From Talpa occidentalis (Eukaryota > Chordata > Mammalia > Eulipotyphla > Talpidae): a stretch of DNA of 64,000 bases. This document shows, piece after piece, positions 21,740 through 31,165 of this stretch. The position numbers and the translations under genes were made by a program. The stretch covers positions 30,978,808-31,042,807 of the forward strand of contig NW_023603184.1 in assembly GCF_014898055.3 (NCBI RefSeq), read 5' to 3'. Positions within the stretch are counted from its first letter, which is position 1; every line of letters starts with the position of its first letter. The notes under the pieces are model-generated. The model was given only the letters and a program-made list of their open reading frames with translations, did not search any database and was not told the origin of the DNA.

Positions 21740-21865
21740 GTTGATGTACCTCAATGTTGCCATTTTACAGGTGTTAAATGGAGACTCTGAGAGGTTGCTT
21801 GACTTGCTCAAGGCAACACAGCATAAGAGTACAAAGGATGAGCAACTTAGATTTCTTGGCACTTA
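21740..21865 (+). repeat. MIR SINE fragment
   Basis: Contains 'ttgccattttacaggtgtta', 'gagaggttgcttgacttgct' and 'caaggcaacacagcataag'. Confidence 0.7.
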
Positions 21866-21945
21866 AAAGGTTTTCACACTAAGATTAAAATCAAACATTT
21901 AAAAGACCATGTTATCTTGTTTGCTCTACCCTCATGTCTTCACAT

Positions 21946-22547
21946 TGTTACAGGGCAGGGAGAGGGGCAGCCCAGACCCTGCAAACCTGCCTGCTCTAAA
22001 TGGGTTCTGCCATCCGCCGCATCAACACAAAACGTATGAGAACTTTAATGGGAAGGAACTTTAATACAATTAGGAAACAATACAGAAAAGGCAAAGCACC
22101 CAAAAGTTAAATCAAGTACCCAAAGTTACCCGTCTGCTCATGAGTAAAAGTCCACCAAAGCAGGATTGGCCCAGAGCAAGGCCCCAAAGCCTGCCACAAG
22201 TCTAAAGCATCTTCCAGTGGGGACCCACAGAAAAGGGTCAGAAACAACCAGACAAGCCCGGAGGAAAAGAGCAAAATCAAAATCAAGATAAAAGCTGCCA
22301 TTGTCACCTCCCCATGGGTCTCACCCACATCTGTGTCACCCCGTCCATGACCAAAAGGCAAGAGCAGTTTCTTCACATGTCTCTAGGCTCCATGCGCCTC
22401 CTCCAGGTCTCCTTCTGGCTCCATCCTGCTTCCTTCCTTCCTCAGTCCCCTCTGCAGCTTCTTCTCTCCCTGCTCAGCTCCACCCTCCTTTTTGGTTGGG
22501 GCAGGGAACCTGGAACTTCCCCCTTTCCTGGGGACCACCCTGTTACA
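21946..22547 (-). mobile_element. LTR-B, minus copy (3' LTR of a minus-oriented element)
   Basis: A 602-bp LTR with TGTAACAGGG/CCTGTAACA termini when read on the minus strand. Immediately upstream on that strand (22548-22560) is a polypurine tract, aaaaggggggat, as expected next to a 3' LTR. By eye it is roughly 93% identical to the plus copy at 23738-24332. The flanks show no clean target duplication. Confidence 0.85.
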
Positions 22548-22780
22548 ATCCCCCCTTTTAATTTTTATTCCACCATATCTATGGTGGCACAGAGAAACAC
22601 TGAGATAGTGAATATTCTTATTCCCATTTCACAGAGAAGGGGTTTGTGACACTAGGTGAGAGCCGAGAAGGAGCAGGGCCAATGAGCAAAGCCAGCAGAC
22701 CTGGCTGCAGAGAACTTGCTTGGGATATATAAAGGTAATTTATTAAAAATATCTCCCAACTGTCCTTGTGGCTGATGCCG
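22548..22780. other. Short interior remnant and spacer
   Basis: Beyond the polypurine tract there is no recognisable retroviral sequence. The palindrome-like 'caccatatctatggtg' is at about 22571-22586. A MIR-like piece (tcccatttcacagagaagg) follows at about 22621-22645. Confidence 0.4.
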
Positions 22781-23535
22781 TTTTTGGGGGTTATTGGGTT
22801 TGGAGTGCGGGGTCCTTGGGTTCACTCTGGGAGAGGTTTCACCAGAGCTCCCGTTGCAGCGACACGTGGTGAGTTTCCCAGGCGAATTTCTCCATGAGAC
22901 AGAGAAGTTAGTTATATTTAAAGAACAGGTTTATTAGGGAAAGGTACAGGAGAATAAAGGAAACTGCCTAGACACAAACGGGCAGGAAGAGCTGCCCGGA
23001 AAGGGACAGGTTTGCTGAGAGAGGCCTGCATGGTAGCAGGCGGGCGGCCTTGAGGAGAGCTGCCTCCGCTGAGGGAGATCAGTGGAGAGAAGTTGCGGCG
23101 GGTACAGGTCACAGGCAGGCAAGAAGGCTGCTGCCCCGCAGAGGGAGACAGTTGGTGAAAAGAAGCTCCTACATAGTCACAGGTGGGCAGACAGAGTGCT
23201 GCCCCGAGCCAGTGCAGAGACTGCCCTGATATAGGCTTCTTCTGTTTGGAAGAGGTCACTCCTTGTGAGCCTTCCTAGTTGCGGATTTTGGGTAACTATG
23301 CAGAATCTGAAAGGGACCAAACTGGGAGATTCCATAATGGGTTCAATCTCCATATCTTTACCTTTGGGGTCTGTTGGGCTCAATCTCCATGTCTTTACCC
23401 TTGGGCGGTGTGTTCTAGACACTCCTTACAGCAGCAGGCTGGGATGTTATGCTTTGTAATCTAGGCATTGTCGCCTAAGGGTCTTGGTTTCCATAGCAGT
23501 GTCAGTGGCCATGCTAATCCCTTCTACCCCCCACC
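22780..23535 (-). mobile_element. LTR-like block (LTR-D)
   Basis: Read on the minus strand, this shows a TATA-like motif (CTATATCAG, complement of 23227-23235), then a poly(A) signal AATAAA (complement of 22930-22935) about 300 bp later. A U5-like stretch with 'cgggagctctggtgaaacc' follows. A gammaretrovirus-type LTR is the best explanation. The termini are not clear and no partner LTR is present. Confidence 0.5.
23337..23402. repeat. Imperfect tandem duplication, unit about 35 bp
   Basis: 'ttcaatctccatatctttac' recurs as 'ctcaatctccatgtctttac' one unit later, within the LTR-D block on its upstream (U3) side. Such repeats are common in LTR enhancers. Confidence 0.75.
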
Positions 23536-23638
23536 TCCAGCTCTTGGCATTTTGTGAGCCAGGTTTCGGGTCTTGTGCCCCCTTCCTTTTAGTTTTTTTC
23601 TATTCCTTTTCTCTGTCAGTGGCCATCAGAGTGGCATC

Positions 23639-23737
23639 GATTTATTTATTTATTTATACAAGCACTGGGTACAGTCAGAAGCATGGAAGGGTGAGAGAAT
23701 TCACCAGAGCCAGAGCGGGGAGCAGAACAGGCAGATG
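23639..23737 (-). mobile_element. SINE fragment cut at an LTR boundary
   Basis: Only the 3' part of a young-subfamily SINE remains (tail through 'agcagaacaggcagat'), and it stops exactly where LTR-B begins. The rest of the SINE is not found on the far side of the LTR. No A tract precedes the tail. Confidence 0.88.
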
Positions 23738-24332
23738 TGTAACAGGGTGGTCCCCAGGAAAGGGGGAAGTTCCAGGTTCCCTGCCCCACCCAAGGGAGGG
23801 TGGAGCTGAGCAGGGAGAGAAGAAGCTGCAGAAGAGACTGAGGAAGGAAGGAAGCAGGATGGAGCCAGGAGACCTGGAGGAGGCGCATGGAGCCTAGAGA
23901 CATGTGAAGAAACTGCGCTTGTCTTGTGGTCGTGGACTGGGTGACACAGATGTGGGTGAGACCCCTGGGGAGGTGACAATGGCAGCTTTTATCTTGATGT
24001 TGATTTTGCTCTTTTCCTTCCGGGCTTGTCTGGTTGTTTCTGACCCTTTGCTGTGGGTCCCCACTGGAAGATGCTTTAGACTTGTGGCAGGCTTTGGGGC
24101 CTTGCTCTGGGCCGATCCCATATGGATGGACTTTTACCCACGAGGGGACGGGTAACTTTGGGTGCGTCATTTAAAAACTAGACTCTGCCTTACCTGTATT
24201 GTTTCCTAGTTTTATTAAAAATCCTTCCCATTAAAGTCTCATGTGTTTTGTGTGGATGCGGCGGATGGCAGAACCCATTTAAAATAGGCAGGTTTGCGGG
24301 GTTTGGGCTGCCCCTCTCCCTGTCCTATAACA
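23738..24332 (+). mobile_element. LTR-B, plus copy
   Basis: A 595-bp LTR beginning TGTAACAGGGTGG and ending CCTATAACA. It is in inverted orientation to 21946-22547, with 1,190 bp between the copies. No interior follows; unique-looking sequence resumes at 24333. The flanks (agatg / ctacc) do not match, so this is not a simple solo LTR. Confidence 0.87.
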
Positions 24333-24472
24333 CTACCAGTTTCACAACATTACGCTGAAGGCTGATTGAAAAGTCAACCATCTCCAAGGCCCACATGCCT
24401 CTAGTTATATGCCAAGCTTGGCTGCTTAACTCCACCCTTAGTTCCCAGCAATCCTCCCTTCAATGGTGATAT

Positions 24473-24946
24473 TGTTAGTGGGAAAAGAATGTCCTAAAGC
24501 TAATTCCATACAGGCTTTGTGGACTCCACCCCCACCCCAGGCCAAATCCGAAGACACTGGGAACTCCAAATCCCATCACCACCAAAGGGAAGGTGGCTGG
24601 GACCTGAGGGTGGGGTTAAGCAGCCAGGTTGGTATAAAGCCAGACACGTGGGCTTTGGAGGGGTTGTTCCCCCATTTTGACTCTCCGCCAGCTCGCAGCG
24701 TCCGGCCAGCTAGGAGAGTGCTTTTTGGGTTTCCAGGTTGGTGGATCGGGTAGGACGCATTAAAGACTTTATTTCCCTATTTTCTCCCTGAGCTGTACAT
24801 TTCCTTAATTCTCTTTCCCTTGTAAATAAACCTTTTATTAACCTTTTGTGTGTGCCTGTGGTGGAGTATTAATAAGTTCCTTTTAAGCTCATGGGTGAGG
24901 ACCCACAGCCAGGCAACCCATTTTATATCGGGGTTGCTCCGTAACA
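24473..24946 (+). mobile_element. LTR-C
   Basis: A 474-bp LTR: 5' TGTTAGTGGG, TATA box TATAAA at 24633-24638, poly(A) signal AATAAA at 24825-24830, 3' end CCGTAACA. The layout is that of an ERV1-type LTR. No target duplication is obvious and no interior follows. Confidence 0.8.
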
Positions 24947-24948
24947 AT

Positions 24949-25054
24949 AACATTATGGGATTTGCAGTCCTCGGATCTCTTTGGCCTGGGGTGGGGGTGG
25001 AGTCCACAAAACCTGGGTTTGTGGAGCTCTTCAGGACATCCATTCCCCCCAACA
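24949..25054 (-). mobile_element. Inverted 5' fragment of LTR-C
   Basis: The complement of this stretch begins TGTTGGGGGGAATGG and continues 'tttgtggactccaccccc', matching the first ~110 bp of LTR-C at 24473-24580. It lies head-to-tail inverted, two bases after the end of LTR-C. Confidence 0.82.
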
Positions 25055-25475
25055 TTTGCATGGTTTATCATGGCCATCATGCCTCCTGGCATAAATGGGG
25101 GACCACATTGCACCTAGGATGCCCAGCAGTACAGTCTGGAAGGGGGAAGGATCATGTTATTTAGAATCCCCTGGGACTTAGCTGTGTTCTTGCCACTCAT
25201 TAGCTATGAACACACGGTGAGTGAATTGGCCTCTGCAATTGTATGGATGATGGAAACACTATTCACTTTTACTCTATGAGCTTCAGAGGATTTAACCCAG
25301 GTGGATATAGTTTATATCATTATAGCAGTGATAATTGGTTATCAAACCACCTCTGCTTAATGTGTGTAGATGTTTTTTTTTAAATAGAAACTTGGAAAAG
25401 AATTTGAGTTTAGGATGAGTATGATGGAAAAAACGCAAAGAAGAAAGGCTTTGGAGGTGAGCTCCCAGTGAGTAA
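25055..25475. other. Unique non-coding DNA
   Basis: No recognisable element. Confidence 0.35.
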
Positions 25476-25482
25476 TGGATTA

Positions 25483-25850
25483 CTTTAAAAAAATATATAT
25501 ATATTTTACATCATTGTTCATTTTTGCACAATGTATGCATTTTCATCTTGGTTATTTCCCCATACAATTCCCACCCCCCTTATCTTGACCCTAATTCCTC
25601 CTGCCCCTACCCCCATAGTGTGTCGTCGCTGGTTTACAGTTGCTTGTGGATTTTGATTTTTACTTTATTATAATTAGTCATTTACCTGGTCCCTTATTTA
25701 GGTTTTCTAAATTCCTGCTATGAGTGATACCATCCGGTATTTTTCTTTATGGCTTATTTTGCTGAGCATGATCCCTTCCAGCTCCATCCATGTTGCTGCA
25801 AATTGCATGAGTTTATCTTTTTTGATTGCTGAGTAATATTCCATTGTTAC
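25483..25850 (-). mobile_element. 5'-truncated L1 3' end
   Basis: On the plus strand it starts with an AT/A-rich tail, then 'acatcattgttcatttttgc', 'atacaattcccacccccctt', and ends in ORF2-derived 'gattgctgagtaatattcca'. Near-identical 'acttaaaaaaa'-type sequence on both sides (about 25471-25483 and 25849-25860) may be the target duplication. Confidence 0.75.
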
Positions 25851-25884
25851 TTAAAAAAATCAGATTACTTAAAAAACCCATGGG

Positions 25885-25914
25885 ATCCATCCATCCATCC
25901 ATCCATTCATTCAA
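25885..25914. repeat. (CATC)n short repeat
   Basis: Four to five CATC units grading into 'cattcattcaat'. The following 'tatgtactgagtgtgtccc' is L2/MIR-like. Confidence 0.8.
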
Positions 25915-26060
25915 TAAGTATGTACTGAGTGTGTCCCATGTGCCAATCATAGTGCTAGACACTGGGAAACAGTGGTTTACCAAATAGGCATGGTCCTCCA
26001 TCTTACGGAGCTTGCAGTCTACGGAATCAGACACTCCACAAATTCATATAGAGTTTAAAG
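25915..26060 (+). repeat. L2/MIR-like fragment
   Basis: 'catgtgccaatcatagtgct', 'agacactgggaaacagtggt' and 'gagcttgcagtctacgg' resemble the common 'gtgccaggcactgtgctaggcactgggg' repeat motif. Confidence 0.6.
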
Positions 26061-26274
26061 GCGTAACTTTTAACTGTGACATGTACTATGAGGCAAAGGA
26101 AAAGAAGATTTTTTTGTGAAAGAGTAAACTGGCCTTGTGTAGGTGAGAACACACTAAAGGTCTCAGTGCCCTGAATTCCTTTCCTCCCCTCCCCCAACAA
26201 ATGCTATTCAAATGATCATAGGTCTCTGCTCTGAACAGGTTTGTATTATCTCGAGTCAGAGTGTCTCTTATTTT

Positions 26275-26608
26275 GCTTAGGATATAACAAAATATTGTTA
26301 ATGGAGGTGGTTTATAAACAACAAACATTTAATTCTCATAGAGCTAGAGTCCTGGGATGTCCAAGATCACGATGCTGGCAGACTCAGTGTCCAGTGGGGG
26401 CGTCCACTTCCTAACTGAAGGCCATCTCACAAGGAACTCAGGAACTCACAAGGCCAGGAACTTTCTCAGGTCTTTCTTATGAGGGTAATAATCTCCACCC
26501 TCATAACTTATTCACCCCCAAAGATCCCATCTCAACAACATCTCCTTTGGGGTTAGGACTTGTACATTTGAATTTGGGGGAAACACAAACATTCAGATCA
26601 TAGCAATG
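26275..26608 (-). mobile_element. MaLR-type LTR (MLT1/MST-like)
   Basis: The complement reads 'tgctatgatctgaatgttt', 'aagtcctaaccccaaagg', 'cctcataagaaagacctgag', 'gtgatcttggacatcccagg' and 'tattttgttatatc', the fixed order of mammalian MaLR LTRs. It is an ancient solo LTR. Confidence 0.8.
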
Positions 26609-27145
26609 AGTAATCTTTTGAATGTTTCCCCCCAAAATAGATTTAATACCTCAGATGTCAGGAAATTTTCATAGCACTGGCTGCAGTAACTCCTTAACAG
26701 GCTTCCTGCCTGTTATCCTTGTTACTCCTACTTTTAAAGATTAATCAAATGTTTACAATAGGAAAACCACTTAGGATGACACAGCTCAGGACACACGCCC
26801 TAAGAAAGGATGACAGACGAGTCTGCACAGTAAGAGAAGGCTGAGGGCATGTCTTGCCCAGAATGAGGTCAGGCTTCTAGGGTCCATGAAGTTCTAACCC
26901 TTCAGAAGCTACAACAGGGACAAAAACCATTCTCTGGGAGCCCCACATCTGATCCAATTCGAGTGGTAAGAAAGAGTGCTTCAAACACACAGGCAGGTTT
27001 TTCAGACTTTTAAAGAAGGGAGGTGTGCCCAGATGGGAACAAGGGGTATGCCCTCCTATTCTTGCCCGTGGTGGGGCAGCGCCCTACTCACCACAGGCAC
27101 AGAGTAAACCAGAGGGTCGGGCCCTCTGGTGACCTGGCTGAGCTG
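26609..27145. other. Unique non-coding DNA
   Basis: No supported gene or repeat. Confidence 0.35.
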
Positions 27146-27149
27146 CTCT

Positions 27150-27560
27150 CACTCAAGCAGCAACCCGGTATGCCCAGCAAACCGGGATTCCAGCAGAGGT
27201 ACCCAGCCCGGACAGGCAGAGCCCAGGGCCTGAGGCTGGCCAGGAGATCGGCCCCTCCCCAGGGCAGCGGCCCTGTGGCCGGCAACGCCTGGCCCTGCAG
27301 TTCCCTTCTGAGGACAGTAGGTGGCAGTGGGTCGTGAGAAATCTCAGTCCGACCGGCCCGGGATCCTGAGACCCAGCCGGGAGAAAAACGTGGCTGGGCT
27401 TCAGAGTGGCAGGAGAGAAAGCGCCCCAGGGTGGGGCGTGGGGGCCGCCCGGGATTCGGTGGCTTCTGCCGCAGCCGAGGTCAGCGAGGACCTGGATGGC
27501 AGCGCCCCAGCAGGACCCGGAGGGCTCCCTGGCGCTCCTGCGATGCTGCTGTTTTGGGGA
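27150..27560. promoter_or_regulatory. CpG-island-like GC-rich stretch
   Basis: About 65% G+C by eye with roughly 25 CpG sites in 400 bp, far above the CpG-poor rest of the window and near the classical observed/expected threshold of 0.6. Open frames run through it on both strands (for example 27153-27665 minus and 27321-27728 plus), as expected of GC-rich DNA, and none resembles a known protein. It could be a CpG-island promoter, an enhancer, or an orphan island. No TATA box or initiator can be singled out. Confidence 0.4.
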
Positions 27561-27666
27561 GCCCGTGGGCACGCTTGGCACCCTGGGCAGGGCCCTGCCT
27601 GCTGCCTCCGTAGCTGGCCAGTGTGCCAGGCGTGGGAATGCACTGCTGACTTCCCCAGCAAACAAC

Positions 27667-27682
27667 TTTTTTTTTCTTTTTC

Positions 27683-27723
<41 letters not shown>
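27667..27723. repeat. T-rich polypyrimidine tract
   Basis: A CTTT-interrupted T run of about 57 bp ending in a pure T tract of about 27. It is not attached to a recognisable SINE body, so it may be the tail of an unidentified minus-strand retroposon. Confidence 0.85.
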
Positions 27724-28175
27724 GCTGAAAAGGATACTGCGGTTCAGAGATCTAAGGGACTTGATCGTAGCTCCAGAGCTGTCAGTGTCTGCGGGCATCG
27801 AACTCAGTCCCGTTTGACCAGTCCGAGCCTTCCATGGGCCAACACCAGTGAGGGATGCCTTTGAGTCTAAAAAGGGGTGGCCTCTGCCGTGCCTTGACAG
27901 TGTTGAACTCCTGGCTGCACTAGGGTGTGGTTGTGAACTGGTTTTGTCCTCACTGGGAGGAAGTGCCCAGTGAGGGAAGTGGCTGTGATGGCCCCCTGGG
28001 GGGCCTGGAGGTGCCCTCCCTTCACAATCAGGCCCTGAGGGCACAGCCTCGTCTAGCCCAGCTGGTGGCCCAGGCACACTCCTGAGCAGCAGCGAGCCAG
28101 GTCCGAGCCACTGGCAACTGGACCTCTGGGCCCCCCACCGAAACCCAGTGATCCTGGGTTTCCACCCCTTGCTCA
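27724..28175. other. GC-moderate unique DNA
   Basis: A MIR-like piece begins it (ggatactgcggttcagagat, then 'tcgaactcagtcccg'). No gene is supported. Confidence 0.4.
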
Positions 28176-28179
28176 CACA

Positions 28180-28355
28180 ATTCCTGACATTTTAAAGCAC
28201 TTTTATCCTCTGGAATTCGTGAGATCTTTGCAAACACCCAGTGAGGCAGGCAGAGAAGGGGTGTTTCCGTTTACAGAAGAGAAAACTGAAGCTTCAGAGA
28301 GGTGATTTGCCAAAGGGTGCTTGCCTGAGCCGGGGCTTGAACCCCGGGTCTTCCC
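28180..28355 (+). repeat. MIR SINE fragment
   Basis: The MIR core is seen in 'tttacagaagagaaaactga', 'agcttcagagaggtgatttg' and 'gccggggcttgaacccc'. Confidence 0.75.
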
Positions 28356-28369
28356 AGCTGCCCTCCAGC

Positions 28370-28660
28370 AAAGCCAGGCGCTGGGGCGTGGGTGCTAGAG
28401 CGCGGCTGCAGCCGAGCTGCTTCTGCTCGCGATTGCGGGCGGGCGGGAGCAGCGGACAAATTAATTCATGCTATCTTTACATTATGTATAATGCTGCATG
28501 ATTTTATTTTGCTTCATTCCCGAAATCTTTTACAGTAATTAGTAGCCGAGTAAAATATAAAAATTAATGCAATATAACACTTTAATGGTAATAATACACC
28601 ATCCTGTCTAATTAATAAAATCTGTTGTTTCCAAGCACGATTATTTATTTGACAAATTGA
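28370..28660. promoter_or_regulatory. Candidate conserved regulatory block
   Basis: A CpG-dense segment (28375-28455, including gcgcggctgcagccgag and gcgggcgggcggga) passes abruptly into AT-rich sequence. That sequence is full of homeodomain-type cores: TTAATTCAT, AGTAATTAG, AATTAATGCA, CTAATTAATAAA. No repeat is recognisable. This texture is common in developmental enhancers, but conservation was not tested. Confidence 0.3.
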
Positions 28661-29365
28661 TAGCACACATCCTGTTCATACCCTCTTTCCCGGCTTCCAT
28701 CCTTTCAGTTTATTGAATAAAACTGTAGCAGGAAAATAAGCAGATTGTCTTCTGACCTGACAAGCAAGTGAGAAATAAACCCCTCACTCAAACGTTTCTA
28801 ATTGTTCTCAACAATATTCTCTACACACGTCCAGATTAGTTAAAAATGAATCTCAATTCCTCCTTCCTTTTCTTAGAAAAAAAGATTGTTTCTCCCTATT
28901 TTAGGGGAAACAGACCTAGTTGTCCTTTTCCTCTGAACATGATTTTATCAGGTCATATTGGGGAATGTGGATGGATTTTGTGACTGCATTTGGAGATTGT
29001 GACAGCTCACTGACTGGGTGATTGTCCTCTTCTGTGGAGAGAGGAGGTCCCGCTGCTCTGAGCTGCTGCAGCAAAAAACCACAGAACCCACCTCGGATGG
29101 AAGAGGGAGCAGGGAGCAGGCAGATTGGAAGACTGTCATCAGGAGTTGGGAAAACAAAATCCAGCACAGGAAGGGTTAGGGCCAGCAGTTCCTGCTGGCG
29201 ATGTTTGTGGGTAGGGGCAGGGGCCAGGACCAACGTCCAGTGTTGTCTGTGCAACTTGAGATGAAACACTGATCTAATTACAAACCCGAATGTGTGTTAT
29301 TTTGCAACAAGGGGACATTTCAGATGCTAAGTGTGAAAATATGGATGCATCTTAAGCTATAAATA
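28661..29365. other. Unique non-coding DNA
   Basis: No supported gene or repeat. Confidence 0.35.
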
Positions 29366-29371
29366 GGGTCT

Positions 29372-29495
29372 TAGAGAGAGAGGCAGGAATACAGAGAGAG
29401 ACAGAGATACAGAGACACAGATGGAAATGAGACATGATGACAGAGACAGAGAGACACGCAGAGAGAAAGAGCAAGAAAGAAAATGAAAAAAAAAA
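29372..29495. repeat. Degenerate (AGAGAC)n purine-rich repeat
   Basis: Successive 'agagagaga', 'acagagagagacagagatac', 'agagacacag' and 'gacagagacagagagacac' units, then an A-rich end with a pure A run near 29486-29495. Confidence 0.85.
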
Positions 29496-29697
29496 GGGAG
29501 ACTCACTACCATCTGCAGGTTATTTTGCAGCATTTTTCTCTGAAAGAAAAATTGTGATGTGATCTGTGTTTGGGGAAAAGCTATGCAATCCCCAGCTTTC
29601 AAGATACATTTACTGTAATAAAAAAGGAAAACTCTCCAAGTGCACACAGGTGAAGAAAGCCACCCTCTCATGGAAGCTCAATGCCCAGATAGAGATT

Positions 29698-29732
29698 GTA
29701 CACACACAGACACACACACAGACACACACAGG
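29698..29732. repeat. (CA)n-type microsatellite
   Basis: CACACACAGACACACACAC pattern of about 35 bp. Confidence 0.9.
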
Positions 29733-30284
29733 TACAACCACAACCTAGAATGAGCCACAGAGACCTTTCTGATGACAAGCTCTATGAGTCTGTGTACATT
29801 AGACCTGCCACAAACGTGCATGCCCCCCTCACACATGCTGCAGACACAATGACAAACCACAAATGCACACACACCATGCTGAGCCAACGCACGGTATAAA
29901 TGCACTAAAATCATATTGCTGAGACCTCCTGGTCCACCCTAGTCGCACCAACCTTCCCCTTAAGTCTCAGTCCTCAGGTCTCACTAAGCTTCCTTCCACC
30001 CTTCCTCATGATCCACCTTCCCAACCTCACCACCATTTTGTGTTAGTGCAATGCTTTAGTAATAAAGAAAGAAAATTCAAGTATGTTTTGCTTGAGAGCA
30101 TTTCCTAGCACCTTTGGAAACCCAGAAAGTTTGCTTCAGACTTTTGCCCAACACACCTAAATCCAGAAAGGTGATCAATAAGTACAATTTGAGTACTCTC
30201 CCTTTTATGACTTGTTGTTACACACATTTTATAGACAAGGAAACAGGCTGTCTGTTCCTAAGAGAAAACAGTCATTCATTAAAA

Positions 30285-30480
30285 TATAATATTTGCTGAA
30301 TACTTTCCATCCTAGCTAAACACATTATGGGCATTATTTCATTTGGTCTTCACGATAACTCTACGAGATGAGTCCAATTATTATTCCCAACATGACAGAT
30401 TTGGAGACTGATATTCAGGTTTGTGCAATTTGCCCCACATGTGACAGTAATAATTGATGGGGCTTGGGTTGGAATCCTCA
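30285..30480 (+). repeat. MIR SINE fragment
   Basis: Contains 'catttggtcttcacgataac', 'ctacgagatgagtccaatta' and 'tgacagatttggagactgat'. Confidence 0.75.
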
Positions 30481-30489
30481 TCTTTCTGG

Positions 30490-30655
30490 ATTTGCTGTTC
30501 ATCAAAGTCACATTCCAGTTCCAACTCCGATACTCACTGGCTATGTGACTTTGAGCAAGTAACCTTTCAGAGACTTAGCTTCCTCAACTCTAAATTCGTT
30601 AGAATTCCCAGCCGTGGGCTTTCTATGAAGAGTAAAAGAGCCAGGTAGTGTGTGG
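30490..30655 (+). repeat. MIR SINE fragment
   Basis: Contains 'ccgatactcactggctatgt', 'gactttgagcaagtaacctt' and 'agagacttagcttcctcaac'. It abuts the previous MIR. Confidence 0.75.
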
Positions 30656-30989
30656 GAAGTTTAATAAAGTCCGCTTTCTCCATTCATTTTCCTTTTGTTT
30701 CTCTTACGTCAGCCATTTCCCCAGAAATGCCTTGACTGGCTACGGCCTTGACTGGCAGCTCAGGACACTGAACCTCGGGTTTACCTTTGTAAACTAAGGA
30801 TATAACAGCATTTTGTGAAAATAAAATGAGCTAAAGCATAGGTCAGCACAACACCTGTCACAGAGATGACGCTAATTTGTGAAAGCAAAGAAGGAAGGGA
30901 GAAAAAGCACCCGGGCACAGGGGCCAGGTGATCACGAAAGACCTGTGCCTGGACAGCTCCACCAGCCGGTGGGCAGGAATGTCCCAGAG

Positions 30990-31165
30990 GCTGGTGACTG
31001 TCCTGCAGACCTGCTCAGTGCCATCGATCAATATGTTTTATGATGGATCTAATTAAGCTCTCTAACGAGGGATCACGAGATGACAATTTATCCCAGAGCC
31101 ATCACTCATTAAAATGCTATTTCAGGAGATGACATCGTTCCAGCCTTAATTGGCAGAGTTCGCGT
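30990..31165. promoter_or_regulatory. Candidate conserved non-coding element
   Basis: Non-repetitive, dense in homeodomain-like cores (GGATCTAATTAAGC, CCTTAATTGGC), with retained CpGs (catcgatc, aacgagggatcacgagat, gttcgcgtgac). CpG retention in an otherwise CpG-poor setting suggests selection, but this is only a texture argument. Confidence 0.3.

Noticed and set aside
23646..24170. 174-codon minus-strand open frame, the longest in the window
   Set aside because: It runs through the antisense of LTR-B and a SINE fragment. The same peptide segment recurs in the other LTR-B copy, so it is repeat-derived. It is not retroviral coding sequence.
27153..27728. Long overlapping open frames (135-170 codons) on both strands in GC-rich DNA
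   Set aside because: Frames are open on both strands at once, as expected where stop codons are rare. The translations are Gly/Pro/Ala/Arg-rich with no domain, and no splice or start context stands out.
29372..29900. Regularly spaced repeats that might suggest an array
   Set aside because: The units are short, degenerate AGAGAC and CA microsatellites without unique spacers. This is not a CRISPR-like array, and the genome is mammalian.
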